From the NCBI GenBank assembly GCA_902388455.1, contig CABMPD010000006.1:53667-117666 (forward strand): a stretch of DNA of 64,000 nucleotides, in the 5' to 3' direction. Position 1 is the stretch's first letter, and each line of letters begins with the position of its first letter. Both the position numbers and the translations under genes were made by a program. Positions 1 to 8,543 of this stretch are shown here, in pieces. The DNA comes from an uncultured Alistipes sp. (GTDB taxonomy: Bacteria > Bacteroidota > Bacteroidia > Bacteroidales > UBA932). The notes below the pieces were generated by a model that saw nothing but the letters and a program-made list of their open reading frames with translations, was not told the origin of the DNA and did not search any database.

Positions 1-2
1 TG

Positions 3-329
3 GTATTTTTCCTGCAGTATACAAAGGAGATAGTGGACAATTTCACAGTGCTGGGGCTTGCGACAGCCGCCCTGATTCTCCTGGCCATGATGTGCAGCTC
101 GCTCCTGTCCCGCCTCTGGAAGTTCACGCCCGCCGTCCGCCGCACCATCGTCATAGAGGTCGGGATGCAGAATGCCGCCCAGGCGATAGCCATAGCATTT
201 TCCCCCTTCATCTTCAACAGCGGCGAGATGGCCATACCCGCCATCATCTATGCCCTGCTGATGAATGTCGTGCTGCTGATATACGTTGCGGTGGTCCGCC
301 GGCGTCAGTATGCTGTTTCTGTAAAATAA
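3..329 (+). CDS. Bile acid:sodium symporter family protein, C-terminal part
   Basis: The frame is open from the left edge of the window, so this is the end of a gene that starts outside it. The 108 visible residues contain at least two hydrophobic helices and the stretch VGMQNAAQAIAIAF followed by AIPAIIYALLMNV, the pattern of the last two helices of BASS-family (SBF-like) inner-membrane transporters, which carry bile acids or other organic anions with sodium. An internal GTG at 33 could look like a start, but coding sequence continues upstream of it. Substrate cannot be inferred from the tail alone. Confidence 0.75.
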   Translation, partial: VFFLQYTKEIVDNFTVLGLATAALILLAMMCSSLLSRLWKFTPAVRRTIVIEVGMQNAAQAIAIAFSPFIFNSGEMAIPAIIYALLMNVVLLIYVAVVRRRQYAVSVK

Positions 330-345
330 TTCCCCGGATGTCGGC

Positions 346-393
346 TTAGTTCCGAATTGTATACTAACTTTGGGAAAGTTTAAACGGAACTAA
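346..393 (+). promoter_or_regulatory. Promoter of AlbA-type regulator inside a 9-bp inverted repeat
   Basis: A Bacteroidetes -7 element TAACTTTG lies at 365-372. It sits exactly in the middle of the inverted repeat TTAGTTCCG (346-354) and CGGAACTAA (385-393). A symmetric operator centred on the -7 box, 15 bp before the start codon of a DNA-binding protein gene, suggests autoregulation; that part is inference. Confidence 0.5.
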
Positions 394-407
394 AAAGCAA
401 GGACGAC

Positions 408-1862
408 ATGGCAATTACAGCAGAAAAGATACAGTCCCTGTTGGCTGATTTGGAGAATGACTGTGTGGAACGCACTATTTCTACCACTGATACAGATAAA
501 TTTGCGAAGGCGATATGCGCTTTTGCAAATGACCTTCCTGATAACAACTGTCCAGGTTATCTGATTATAGGAGCATGGGATAACGGAGATGTGTATCCAA
601 TACACGTGACGGATGATCTACTAAAAAATGTCAGTGCTATCCGCACGGATGGAAATATTCAGCCCCAGCCGTCCATGAATGTGCAGAAAGTCTCTTTGCC
701 GGAAGGGGATGTGGTTGTAGCAGAAGTGTATCCATCTCAGTTCCCTCCTGTAAAATATAAGGGACGGGTATGGATAAGGGTCGGCCCGAGAAAAGGAATC
801 GCCAATGAGGATGATGAGCGCAGATTGTACGAGAAAAGGGCGGCACATATCAAGACTTTTGATGCATTGCCATGCATGGGGGCTACGCTGGAGGATCTGG
901 ATACTGTGCTTTTCAGACAGCAGTACCTTTCTAAAGCTGTACCGCCGGATGTTTTGCAGGAGGACAAAAGGGATATTAAGTTGCAGCTTCAGTCTCTGGG
1001 CTTTTATGATTTCCGTCATGACTGCCCGACATACGCAGGCATATTGTTTTTTGCTAAGCATGTCGAACGGTTTTTACCTGGAGCGTATGTCCAGTATGTG
1101 AGGTTTGGAGGTAAAGGACGGGCTTGTGAGATAAAGAATGAATACAAATTCTCAGGGAATTTATGTAAAGTGTTGGCGCAGTTAGACACGTTTGTGGATA
1201 CCGCTATCACAAACAGGCGCCCTGTACCGGTCAGTGCTCTGAGAGAAAAAATCGTGATGGATTATCCGCACTGGGCGACCCGTGAGTTGTTGATGAACGC
1301 AGTCTGCCACCGTGCTTACGACAGTAACGGCCCGATACAGTTCTATCAGTATGACGACCGTATAGAAATTATGAATCCGGGAGGATTGTATGGTAAAGTC
1401 AATTCTGAAAATTTCCCTTTGGTGAATGATTACCGTAATCCTGTTGTGGCGGAGGCGATGAAAGTATTGGGTTTTGTCAATCGTTTCAGCCGTGGTGTCC
1501 TTAGGGTAGAAGAAGAGTTGAAGGAGAATGGAAATGGGAAACCTGAGTTCAGTCTTAATCTGGGTACTGCTTTTATGGTTATAGAGCATATATCTTTATC
1601 CTCGAATGAAGGTATTCGTGGTAGTGAGGAAAAGAGTGAGGAAAAGAGTGAGGAAAAGAGTGAGGAAAAGCTTACTGAGATGGAATATAAGGTGTTTAAT
1701 CTTATTAAGGAGAATCCGGCAGTGACTTATGCATATATTACCGACAAAGCGGGTGTAGGAGAAACTTCTGTGTATAAAATAATAAAAAGTCTCAAAGACA
1801 AAGGTTGGATTAAGCGGAATAATGGCCGGAAATGCGGCAACTGGGTGATATTGAAAAAATAG
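408..1862 (+). CDS. AlbA_2 (Schlafen-like) domain transcriptional regulator with C-terminal winged helix
   Basis: A cytoplasmic protein of 484 residues. Residues about 1-140 form the AlbA_2 DNA-binding domain (previously called AAA_4); the middle contains ELLMNAVCHRAYD and RIEIMNPGGL, typical of the RecG-like/HATPase-like C-terminal half of this family. A linker of four perfect SEEK repeats (12-bp DNA repeats at 1623-1670) leads to a winged helix-turn-helix from about residue 422 to the end. Family members are putative regulators often found beside mobile or defence genes; the target is unknown. The ATG at 408 follows a -7 box by 35 bp. Base composition is AT-richer than the shikimate genes downstream, suggesting transfer. 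Confidence 0.8.
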   Translation: MAITAEKIQSLLADLENDCVERTISTTDTDKFAKAICAFANDLPDNNCPGYLIIGAWDNGDVYPIHVTDDLLKNVSAIRTDGNIQPQPSMNVQKVSLPEGDVVVAEVYPSQFPPVKYKGRVWIRVGPRKGIANEDDERRLYEKRAAHIKTFDALPCMGATLEDLDTVLFRQQYLSKAVPPDVLQEDKRDIKLQLQSLGFYDFRHDCPTYAGILFFAKHVERFLPGAYVQYVRFGGKGRACEIKNEYKFSGNLCKVLAQLDTFVDTAITNRRPVPVSALREKIVMDYPHWATRELLMNAVCHRAYDSNGPIQFYQYDDRIEIMNPGGLYGKVNSENFPLVNDYRNPVVAEAMKVLGFVNRFSRGVLRVEEELKENGNGKPEFSLNLGTAFMVIEHISLSSNEGIRGSEEKSEEKSEEKSEEKLTEMEYKVFNLIKENPAVTYAYITDKAGVGETSVYKIIKSLKDKGWIKRNNGRKCGNWVILKK

Positions 1863-1876
1863 CAGATACAGAGAAT

Positions 1877-2341
1877 ATGACAGTAGAAGAGACATTGCGG
1901 ATTGCGCTGGAGGCGCACGAGGGTCAGAAGGACCTGGACGGGAGGTCGGCTGTCCTGCATCCGGTCGCCGTAGGGCTTATGGGCTGTAATGATGCTGAGA
2001 CCAAGACGGGTTTCCTGCATGATGTGGTGGAGGATTCGGAACTGACCTTAGATGAACTGCGCGGCAGAGGGGTCGATGAGGATGTGCTGGCCGCATTGCG
2101 GCTGCTGACGCACGCTAAGACGGAGGACTACTTCGATTACGTACGGAGAATCGCTGCGTCCGGCAACATCACGGCAATTCACGTCAAGATTAGCGACCTC
2201 AGGCACAATCTTGAGAGGGGGCTGCGGACCTATGCGCAGGCTGTGGAGGACGGCGACACGGAAAAGGCGGAGCGTCTGACCCGCATCAACGACAAGCACC
2301 GCAAGGCTCTGCAGATATTCGAGGACTGCGGACTGCTATGA
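1877..2341 (+). CDS. HD domain protein, RelA/SpoT-type hydrolase fold
   Basis: A small HD-domain protein of 154 residues. Visible metal-site motifs are HPVAV, HDVVEDS (the HD pair followed by ED) and VKISDLRHNL, equivalent to the KLADRLHN motif of (p)ppGpp hydrolases. There is no synthetase, TGS or ACT domain, so it resembles single-domain hydrolases of the MESH1/small alarmone hydrolase type, though it could act on another nucleotide. The frame extends upstream to an ATG at 1832 that would overlap the preceding gene by 31 bp; the ATG at 1877 gives the usual family N-terminus (TVEETLRIALEAHEGQ) and is preferred. It is probably translated with the regulator upstream. Confidence 0.75.
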   Translation: MTVEETLRIALEAHEGQKDLDGRSAVLHPVAVGLMGCNDAETKTGFLHDVVEDSELTLDELRGRGVDEDVLAALRLLTHAKTEDYFDYVRRIAASGNITAIHVKISDLRHNLERGLRTYAQAVEDGDTEKAERLTRINDKHRKALQIFEDCGLL

Positions 2342-2406
2342 TTTGTATGCAGTAGCATTGAAAAACCGAGGGGATAGGGCAGAGTGCCTTTCCGGCTCAG
2401 ACATGA

Positions 2407-2709
2407 ATTCCGAAATCAGCGGAGTACCCTAATACCCGACAGGTACGGTATTCATGTCCTCTCAACCTTGCCGAAACGGAAAAGTGCAAGCACTTTGATT
2501 CGGGCAAGCCTGACAATCTCCGCTCTGATGGAGATTATCACGAATGTGCATTTCGTTCTGTTTTTCATGATAGAATTAAATGGACCTTTGCTGTAGAACA
2601 ATTGGCTTCTCGTAATAACTACCTCCCCTCGGTAACAGTTCAAAAAAAAGCAGACATCCATTTAGGGATAGATGCCTGCCTTAGTTTGCAAAGGTCATTT
2701 CTATCATGA
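2407..2709 (+). pseudogene. Start-less reading frame, decayed gene remnant (possibly transposase C-terminus)
   Basis: A 100-codon open frame begins right after an in-frame TGA and has no ATG, GTG or TTG near its beginning. It reads like real protein, for example VRYSCPLNLAE, DYHECAF, RIKWTFAVEQLASRNNYL, then ends at a TGA. The composition and the WxFAVEQLxSR stretch are reminiscent of transposase C-termini, but I cannot name the family. Perfect short hairpins (2480-2495 and 2515-2536) lie inside. I read it as the 3' part of a decayed gene; no reading frame joins it upstream. Confidence 0.4.
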
Positions 2710-2931
2710 CACTGCAAAATTAACGAATGATTCTTGAAAAACAAGAAAAATCAGTCAACGCCTGTGCATTATTTTACGGAATGTGTCAAAATCCCACTAC
2801 GTAGGTAGGCCACATATCATTACAGGCTTACGGACAGTATGATGGTCCTGTTTGCCAGAGAGTATATGGAAAAGATGGGCATAAAGAACCGTATGCCCAA
2901 CATGGGTTCTTTGGGATATTTGAAGAAAAGC
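2710..2931. other. Intergenic, no gene seen
   Basis: AT-rich stretch between the remnant and the tRNA-Leu terminator. It contains an 8-bp hairpin AAAGAACC/GGTTCTTT around 2883-2912 but no convincing reading frame on either strand. Confidence 0.5.
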
Positions 2932-2972
2932 AAAAGAGATAATTGTTTGAAAATTAAACAATTACCTCTTTT
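2932..2972 (-). terminator. Terminator of tRNA-Leu
   Basis: Arms AAAAGAGATAATTGTTT (2932-2948) and AAACAATTACCTCTTTT (2956-2972) pair over 17 bp with one mismatch, directly downstream of the tRNA on the minus strand, and are followed by a T-rich run. Confidence 0.65.
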
Positions 2973-2977
2973 GGCGG

Positions 2978-3061
2978 TACCCGGAGCCGGGGTCGAACCG
3001 GCACAGCCTCGCGGCCATTGGTGTTTGAGACCAACGCGTCTACCGATTCCGCCATCCGGGC
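2978..3061 (-). tRNA. tRNA-Leu(CAA)
   Basis: The minus strand folds as a class II tRNA of 84 nt. Acceptor arms are GCCCGGA and TCCGGGT (first pair G-U), the D region reads TGGCGGAATCGGTAGACGC, the anticodon stem TTGGT/ACCAA encloses loop CTCAAAC giving anticodon CAA, and the T arm contains GGTTCGACCCC. A variable arm is present. No 3' CCA is encoded, as usual in Bacteroidetes. Confidence 0.95.
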
Positions 3062-3088
3062 TGATGCGTGCTGGTGAGCATTGGACTG

Positions 3089-3096
3089 CAAAGATA
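3089..3096 (-). promoter_or_regulatory. -7 promoter element for tRNA-Leu
   Basis: TATCTTTG on the minus strand, a perfect TAnnTTTG match, 28 bp upstream of the tRNA 5' end. Confidence 0.6.
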
Positions 3097-3171
3097 AGAA
3101 AGATTATTCATACGCCAAGCGGGAAGTGGGAAAATCGTCGGGTTAAGGACAGGGGAAGCCGCCGTTTTGCG

Positions 3172-3179
3172 TATCTTTG
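3172..3179 (+). promoter_or_regulatory. -7 promoter element for the aro operon
   Basis: TATCTTTG lies only 6 bp before the ATG of aroB, so a transcript starting at the usual distance would be leaderless or nearly so. Confidence 0.55.
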
Positions 3180-3185
3180 CGGTCA

Positions 3186-4406
3186 ATGGAGAGAGTTATT
3201 TATATCACGGACATTGAACTGGAATTACCTGGGATTCTGTGTCGTCTTTGGGCGGGTGCGGCTGGTGCAGAGGAAACTTCCGGTGTCAGGCAGACGGGAG
3301 GCGTGTCTGCCGGTGTCAGGCCGACAGGCATCTATGCGGTGGTGGACGGCAATGTGGTCGGAAGGTTCGCACCTGCACTCAAAGCCGCAGGTATAGAATG
3401 GATGCCGTTCGAGGCGCGGGAGGAGCGCAAGTCGTTCGAGGGCCTGCAGGAGATAGTCGGCTGGCTGCTGGAGCGGGAGGCTGACCGCGGGGCTCTGCTG
3501 CTGTGCATCGGCGGTGGGGTGACGACGGATATCACGGCATTCGCGGCTACGGTCTACAAGCGTGGAATAAAATATGCGCTGGTGCCGACAACGCTTCTGG
3601 CCCAGGTAGATGCTTCAATCGGCGGCAAGACCGGAGTGAACTTCCACGGGTACAAGAATGTGATAGGGACGTTCGGCTCTCCTGAGGCGGTGATAGTCGC
3701 TCCCCGGGTGCTGCGAAGTCTGCCGGCTGAGGAATGGCATTCCGGTATGGCTGAGGTCCTGAAGACGCTGATCACAGGCGATGCGGAGATGTACGGGGAG
3801 GCGGTGGAATGGTATGGCGGAATACTTGAAAGGAGGGGAATTCCGGGAAATGAAGTTGGGCTTGGGAAGGCCGGGCAAAGCGGAGGCGGGGCGTCCATGG
3901 CAGAAAAAATTGTCAGTGAGCAGGATAAAGAAACGCTCGTCAGGATAGTCCGCCGCTGCATCGGTATAAAGTCCGCAATAGTGGAGGCAGACCGCACGGA
4001 AAAGGGGGTACGGATGAAGCTGAACCTGGGACATACCCTCGGCCATGCGGTGGAGTCCATCTGTCTCAATGCCGGCCGGCCCGTGACGCACGGGGAGGCG
4101 GTCGCCGCGGGGATTATCGCCGCAGCCGGTATTTCCCTGAGAAAAGGGGTGCTGGCGGAGGATGTGGCGGGGAGGATTGTTCGTGATTTCAAGTCACTGG
4201 GATACAAGGATGTTCGGGAGATTTTGGCAAGCTGTGCCGATGTTCCGGAGGAGGAGATGGCTGCAAAATTATCGGACTTTGTGCTCAATGATAAGAAACG
4301 TAAGGAAGATTTTATTAATTTTGTACTGATTCGCGGCCTGGGCTCTGTAGAGACAGCAGCTCTGGACGTGAACGAATTACGGGAGATAATCTATGATATG
4401 TATTAG
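3186..4406 (+). CDS. aroB: 3-dehydroquinate synthase
   Basis: Converts DAHP to 3-dehydroquinate in the shikimate pathway (cytoplasm, NAD and divalent metal dependent). Diagnostic stretches: GGGVTTDITAFAATVYKRG, LVPTTLLAQVDASIGGKTG, KNVIGTF, MAEVLKT, and the metal-ligand segments RMKLNLGHTLGHAVE and THGEAVAAG. At 406 residues it is somewhat longer than usual (about 350-360); extra length lies at the N-terminus (a Gly/Ala/Val-rich segment around residues 20-45) and in an insert rich in Gly around residues 215-240. I chose the ATG at 3186; a TTG at 3177 is also in frame. Its 3' end overlaps the next gene by 14 bp, so the three aro genes are translationally coupled. Confidence 0.93.
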   Translation: MERVIYITDIELELPGILCRLWAGAAGAEETSGVRQTGGVSAGVRPTGIYAVVDGNVVGRFAPALKAAGIEWMPFEAREERKSFEGLQEIVGWLLEREADRGALLLCIGGGVTTDITAFAATVYKRGIKYALVPTTLLAQVDASIGGKTGVNFHGYKNVIGTFGSPEAVIVAPRVLRSLPAEEWHSGMAEVLKTLITGDAEMYGEAVEWYGGILERRGIPGNEVGLGKAGQSGGGASMAEKIVSEQDKETLVRIVRRCIGIKSAIVEADRTEKGVRMKLNLGHTLGHAVESICLNAGRPVTHGEAVAAGIIAAAGISLRKGVLAEDVAGRIVRDFKSLGYKDVREILASCADVPEEEMAAKLSDFVLNDKKRKEDFINFVLIRGLGSVETAALDVNELREIIYDMY

Positions 4407-6381
4407 CATAGGGGACTACGGCCTGGATGCCTGCAGAAAGGCCTTGAGACGCTGCGAGAAGTACCGCAGGCAGTTTCCGGACCTGGTGGCTGAGATACGC
4501 CTGGATCTCTGCGGGCTGGGGGAGGACGAGGTGCACGAGCTCTTCAGCGGCTCCAGGATACCTCTGATAGCCACCTGTATGAAACGCAGCAGCCATCTCT
4601 ACGAGGCTGCGGTGCTGGCCGGGGCCGCCTATGTGGATATCAATGTATTTTCATACATAAGTCTTAAAAAGGAGGAGCAGGCTCTGCTGCGCAGCCGCGG
4701 GACCCGTCTCATTCTGTCTTTCCACGATTATCAGATGACACCCAAGACCGAGGCTTTGGCTAAGGTCTACAAGGAGGCGGTGCGGGCCGGTGCGGATATT
4801 GTGAAGATAGTCACCACTGCGTCAAGTACGGAGGATGCCCTGAGGGTGCTGGATATGTACAGGATGCAGAGGGACGGCAGTCTGGGACGCAGGAGGGTGC
4901 CGCTGACGGCGTTCGCGATGGGGGATGAGGGGCGGTTCAGCCGGCTGGAGGCGTACAGGCTGGGGGCTCCGTTCATTTATTGTGCTCTTCGTAAGAAATA
5001 TATCGTTGCCCCCGGGATGTTCACGATGGAAGAGGTCGAGAACTTCCAGGACAAGACTGTGGTGAGCGGGACAGTGGCGATGCCGGCTTCCAAGAGTGTG
5101 GCTCAGAGGGCTATAATCGCTGCCATGCTGGCCAGGGGCGAGAGCGAGTTCCACAACTGCACCCGCTGCCGTGATATCGATTCGGCCATAGGTGTGGCCA
5201 AGCAGTTCGCTCAGGAGGCATACGTCGACAAGGGCGGCGATCTCATTATCCGGGGAGGTTTTCCTCCTGAGAAGAAGAAAAGCGAGTCTCCTTTTTCCAG
5301 TCTCATATCCATGTCCATGCAGAGCGGCGGACGCACGGCTTTCGTCGGTGAGTCCGGCCTGCTTTCCCGTCTTTGCATTCCTGTGATGGCCCAGCTCGGT
5401 GAGTCGGTGACGGTTACAGGTGAGGGCAGTCTGATGGACCGTCACATGTACGGCTGCAAGGAGGCGATGGAGGAAATGGGTGCCAGTTGTCTTCTGACGG
5501 CCGGTGAGACTTTGCCGGCAGTGGTGTGCGGACCTATCAAGGGCGGCGAGATTACCCTTTCCGGCAAGAAGGGCTCCCAGTTCATAACCGGTCTGCTGAT
5601 GGCCCTGCCTCTGTCGAAGAAAGACAGTGTGCTGAGGGTCCAGAATGCTACCAGTGTGCCGTATATCCTGCTGACGGTGGATGTCATGCAGAAGTTCGGG
5701 GTCACCGTAGACTGGCACCGGGAGGGTGATGAGCTGGTCTTCAATATCCCCGGTAAGCAGAAATATTCTCCCGCGGAGATGACTTTCGAGGGAGACTGGA
5801 GCGCGGCTGTCAACTTTATCGTGGCGGCGGCAGTCTTCGGCTCTTTGACCATAACCGGTCTTAATCTCAATACGATACAGGCAGACAAGAAGATAGTGGA
5901 TGTGGTCCGCGACTGCGGGGCCGGTATAGAGGAACTTCCGGGCGACGGAGGTATCCGGATTACACGCGGCAGTCTCAGGGCCTTCGACTTCGATGCCACG
6001 GACTCTCCGGACCTGGTGCCTGCCCTCTCCGTACTGGCCGCCTTCTCCGAGGGCACCTCGCATTTTACCGGAGTGGCCCGCCTGCGCAACAAGGAGAGCA
6101 ACCGTCCCGTGGTCATGGAGGAGGGCCTTAATGCCATGGGCGTTCCGGCCCGGGTCGACGGAGACACCATGGACATCACCGGTATAAGCCTTGCCCGCAG
6201 GATAGTTGAGGGCAAAATGCTCAAGGGCGGCAACTTCCACACCTTCTCCGACCACCGCGTGGCTATGGCCCTGAAGGTCGCCTCGCTCGGCTGCTCCTCC
6301 AAGGTCACCCTGGACAGCACCGACTGCATCGACAAGTCCTTTCCAGGCTTCCTCAAGCTCTTCGAATCCATTCACCAGTAG
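4393..6381 (+). CDS. aroDA: Fused type I 3-dehydroquinate dehydratase / EPSP synthase
   Basis: One reading frame carries two shikimate enzymes. Residues about 1-205 are a class I dehydroquinase: E34 and R36 in AEIRLDL, H111 in LSFHDY, the Schiff-base lysine K138 in DIVKIVTTAS, and R181 in MGDEGRFSR. Residues about 222-662 are 5-enolpyruvylshikimate-3-phosphate synthase: MPASKSVAQRA, GESGLLSRL, GKKGSQFITGLL, DSPDLVPAL and FSDHRVAMAL. The two steps are not adjacent in the pathway (dehydratase is step 3, EPSPS step 6). No stop, frameshift or internal start with a ribosome site is seen at the junction, so it looks like a true fusion. It lies between aroB and aroC in one operon. Confidence 0.92.
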   Translation: MICISIGDYGLDACRKALRRCEKYRRQFPDLVAEIRLDLCGLGEDEVHELFSGSRIPLIATCMKRSSHLYEAAVLAGAAYVDINVFSYISLKKEEQALLRSRGTRLILSFHDYQMTPKTEALAKVYKEAVRAGADIVKIVTTASSTEDALRVLDMYRMQRDGSLGRRRVPLTAFAMGDEGRFSRLEAYRLGAPFIYCALRKKYIVAPGMFTMEEVENFQDKTVVSGTVAMPASKSVAQRAIIAAMLARGESEFHNCTRCRDIDSAIGVAKQFAQEAYVDKGGDLIIRGGFPPEKKKSESPFSSLISMSMQSGGRTAFVGESGLLSRLCIPVMAQLGESVTVTGEGSLMDRHMYGCKEAMEEMGASCLLTAGETLPAVVCGPIKGGEITLSGKKGSQFITGLLMALPLSKKDSVLRVQNATSVPYILLTVDVMQKFGVTVDWHREGDELVFNIPGKQKYSPAEMTFEGDWSAAVNFIVAAAVFGSLTITGLNLNTIQADKKIVDVVRDCGAGIEELPGDGGIRITRGSLRAFDFDATDSPDLVPALSVLAAFSEGTSHFTGVARLRNKESNRPVVMEEGLNAMGVPARVDGDTMDITGISLARRIVEGKMLKGGNFHTFSDHRVAMALKVASLGCSSKVTLDSTDCIDKSFPGFLKLFESIHQ

Positions 6382-6392
6382 TACGATACGAT

Positions 6393-7394
6393 ATGCGCAA
6401 CGCTTTCGGAAACATATTCAGGATTGCCCTGGCAGGGGAATCCCACAGTCCTCTCATGTCGGTTGAGATTAACGGCGTGCCGGAGGGCATTCCACTGAGT
6501 CCGGGGGACTTCGCTGAGGACATCGACCGCCGCCGTCCAGGCCGCAAGGGGACTACCGCCCGCACGGAGAGGGACATCCCGGAGATCGTCCGGGGCGTGG
6601 AGGACGGGCTGACCACCGGCACGACCCTCAAGCTCCTCTTCCGCAATGAGAGTACTGACCCTTCCGCTTATCGGCAGTTTACCGACATCCCCCGTCCCGG
6701 CCATGCGGACTGGGTGCGCAGGATAAAATACGGAACGGACAGCCTCACCTCCGGGGGCGGAATGTTCTCCGGGCGGATGACCCTTCCCCTCGTTGCTGCC
6801 GGGGTGGTGGCCAAGAAAATCATTGCCCCGATACAGGTCAATGCCCGACTGACGGAGGTCGGAGGCCTGTCCCTTGCAGGGGATGAAGGGGACAATGCTG
6901 CCCTCGATGCCCTCCTCTCAGAGGTGGCGGCGGAGGGCGATTCAGTCGGCGGAGTGGTGGAATGCGTCTGTAGCGGGGTCCCCGCCGGTCTGGGCGAGCC
7001 CTTCTTCTATCCGATGGAAGCGGCCATTTCCCAGATGATTTTCTCCATTCCCGGCATCCGGGGCATAGAGTTCGGGGACGGCTTCGGCTCCTCCCGCATG
7101 CGCGGCTCGCAGCACAACGACCCTCTCACCGACATCGCGGGCCACACCTCCCGCAACGGTGCCGGCGGCATCAACGGAGGCATCACCAACGGCAACCCGA
7201 TCATCTTCCGTGCCGCCGTCAAGCCCACCTCCAGCATTGCCCGTCCCCAGACCACTGTCAATCTGGCTACCGGCCGTCAAGAAGAGCTCATAATAAAGGG
7301 ACGCCACGACGTTTGCTTCGCCCTGCGCGTCCCTGTAGTAGTGGAAAGCGCCGCAGCCATTGTTCTCTGCGACGCCCTGCTGTCTAATGCCTGA
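6393..7394 (+). CDS. aroC: Chorismate synthase
   Basis: Last enzyme of the common aromatic pathway, using reduced FMN to make chorismate from EPSP. The N-terminus FGNIFRIALAGESHSP carries the first signature; GRKGTTARTERD, GGMFSGRMTLPLVAAG, MRGSQHNDPL, NGAGGINGGITNGNPI and GRHDVCFALRVPVV are all as expected. At 333 residues it is slightly shorter than the common 350-360. It begins 12 bp after the aroDA stop, and its last 11 bp overlap the convergent ATPase gene. Confidence 0.94.
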   Translation: MRNAFGNIFRIALAGESHSPLMSVEINGVPEGIPLSPGDFAEDIDRRRPGRKGTTARTERDIPEIVRGVEDGLTTGTTLKLLFRNESTDPSAYRQFTDIPRPGHADWVRRIKYGTDSLTSGGGMFSGRMTLPLVAAGVVAKKIIAPIQVNARLTEVGGLSLAGDEGDNAALDALLSEVAAEGDSVGGVVECVCSGVPAGLGEPFFYPMEAAISQMIFSIPGIRGIEFGDGFGSSRMRGSQHNDPLTDIAGHTSRNGAGGINGGITNGNPIIFRAAVKPTSSIARPQTTVNLATGRQEELIIKGRHDVCFALRVPVVVESAAAIVLCDALLSNA

Positions 7395-8514
7395 ACTCCC
7401 TTCTGAGCCATTCTTCCATAACCGGATCCGGGATATAGATCTGGCCCCTGGAAATGTCGATCAGCTCTTTGTCAATAAGGGATTTTCTGATGATGCTGAC
7501 GTTGGCGGAAGAGCCGAGCTGGTATCTCTCGATGATTTCCCGGCTGGAAAACTCACTGTGTGTGCCGTTCACTATGGCCCGGAGGAAATTCATCTGGTAT
7601 GTGGTCAGGTTTTCTGTCTGTTTTTCGAATAGTGGGGTATTCTGATCCAGCAGATCCTGGTATGCACTGTTGAGGTCATCCGTACAGGCCTCTTTGTCTG
7701 TATGTATCCATACCAGCCATGCGTACTGCTGCACGTAAGATGAATGATTGTCCACCTTCCTGCAGATGTCTTCCGCAAATTCCGGTGATATTCTCTTATC
7801 GGTAGCGATGAATCTTGAGCAGATGTATTCTATCCAGATCTCAGTGTCTATTTTCTGGAGGAATAGAATGTCGCCGAATTTATAAAAAGGTTTGCTGCTG
7901 TTTTCGAAGAGGCTGCTCATCATGTGTTTTTTGCTGCCGAACAGACAGTAGGAGACGGATTTCTGCAGCTGCCATACACTGCGGAGACGTTTTTGGAAGG
8001 TCATGGAGTCCCGGAACTCTCCTATCTGTTGAAATTCATCGACGCACACGATGATGCTGTATCCGCGCTTTTGGGCTATGCGCTCAGGAAGCTGGAGGAT
8101 ATCGTCCACGTCCTGAGGCTTGGGGCTGTATTCCAGGGAAATGGAAAAATCCGACATCGGATCCGGTCCCATGGTTATCCGCGGACTGATGCGTGACAGA
8201 AACAGTCTGATATTTTCCAGCCATTCTTCAATCCTGGAGGAGGTCTGTTTCAGAACAGCTGTTGCAAATGCATCGTAGAAGTCCTTTTCACTGCGGCATG
8301 GGAAGATGTCCAGTCTTACGGTGCGTATGTGCTCTGACTCTACCATATTGCATACCTTATGCACCAGTGAGGTCTTGCCCCATCTGCGTGGGGATATGAG
8401 AATGGTATTGACGCCGTTCTGGAAATTCTGAATCAGACGGGCAGTCTCCTTTTCCCTGTCAGTAAAATGTTCTTCCGAGGTTTCAACGCCGAATACGAAA
8501 GGCTTGTTTTCCAT
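7384..8514 (-). CDS. AAA-type ATP-binding protein (archaeal-ATPase-like family)
   Basis: A P-loop ATPase of 376 residues. Walker A is ISPRRWGKTSL near residue 48, Walker B is IIVCVDEFQQI near residue 160, and the C-terminal part (FLRAIVNGTHSEFSS, REIIERYQLGSS) looks like a winged helix. This matches the PF01637/AAA_14-like predicted ATPases frequent in Bacteroidetes, whose cellular role is not established. The frame could begin at a TTG at 8535, but the ATG at 8514 (ENKPFVFGVE) is the family-like start. It is AT-richer than the aro genes, which it meets tail to tail with an 11-bp overlap; its promoter lies beside a striking inverted repeat. Confidence 0.8.
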   Translation of the reverse strand: MENKPFVFGVETSEEHFTDREKETARLIQNFQNGVNTILISPRRWGKTSLVHKVCNMVESEHIRTVRLDIFPCRSEKDFYDAFATAVLKQTSSRIEEWLENIRLFLSRISPRITMGPDPMSDFSISLEYSPKPQDVDDILQLPERIAQKRGYSIIVCVDEFQQIGEFRDSMTFQKRLRSVWQLQKSVSYCLFGSKKHMMSSLFENSSKPFYKFGDILFLQKIDTEIWIEYICSRFIATDKRISPEFAEDICRKVDNHSSYVQQYAWLVWIHTDKEACTDDLNSAYQDLLDQNTPLFEKQTENLTTYQMNFLRAIVNGTHSEFSSREIIERYQLGSSANVSIIRKSLIDKELIDISRGQIYIPDPVMEEWLRREFRH

Positions 8515-8532
8515 ATTTGTAGTTTTAAAGTG

Positions 8533-8540
8533 CAAATATA
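8533..8540 (-). promoter_or_regulatory. -7 promoter element for the ATPase gene
   Basis: TATATTTG on the minus strand, 18 bp before the ATG at 8514. The perfect inverted repeat at 8544-8585 covers the position where the -33 element would lie. Confidence 0.5.
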
Positions 8541-8543
8541 TAA

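Noticed and set aside
4822..6375. 517-codon minus-strand frame opposite aroDA
   Set aside because: Shadow of a well-supported gene; composition is that of a complementary strand.
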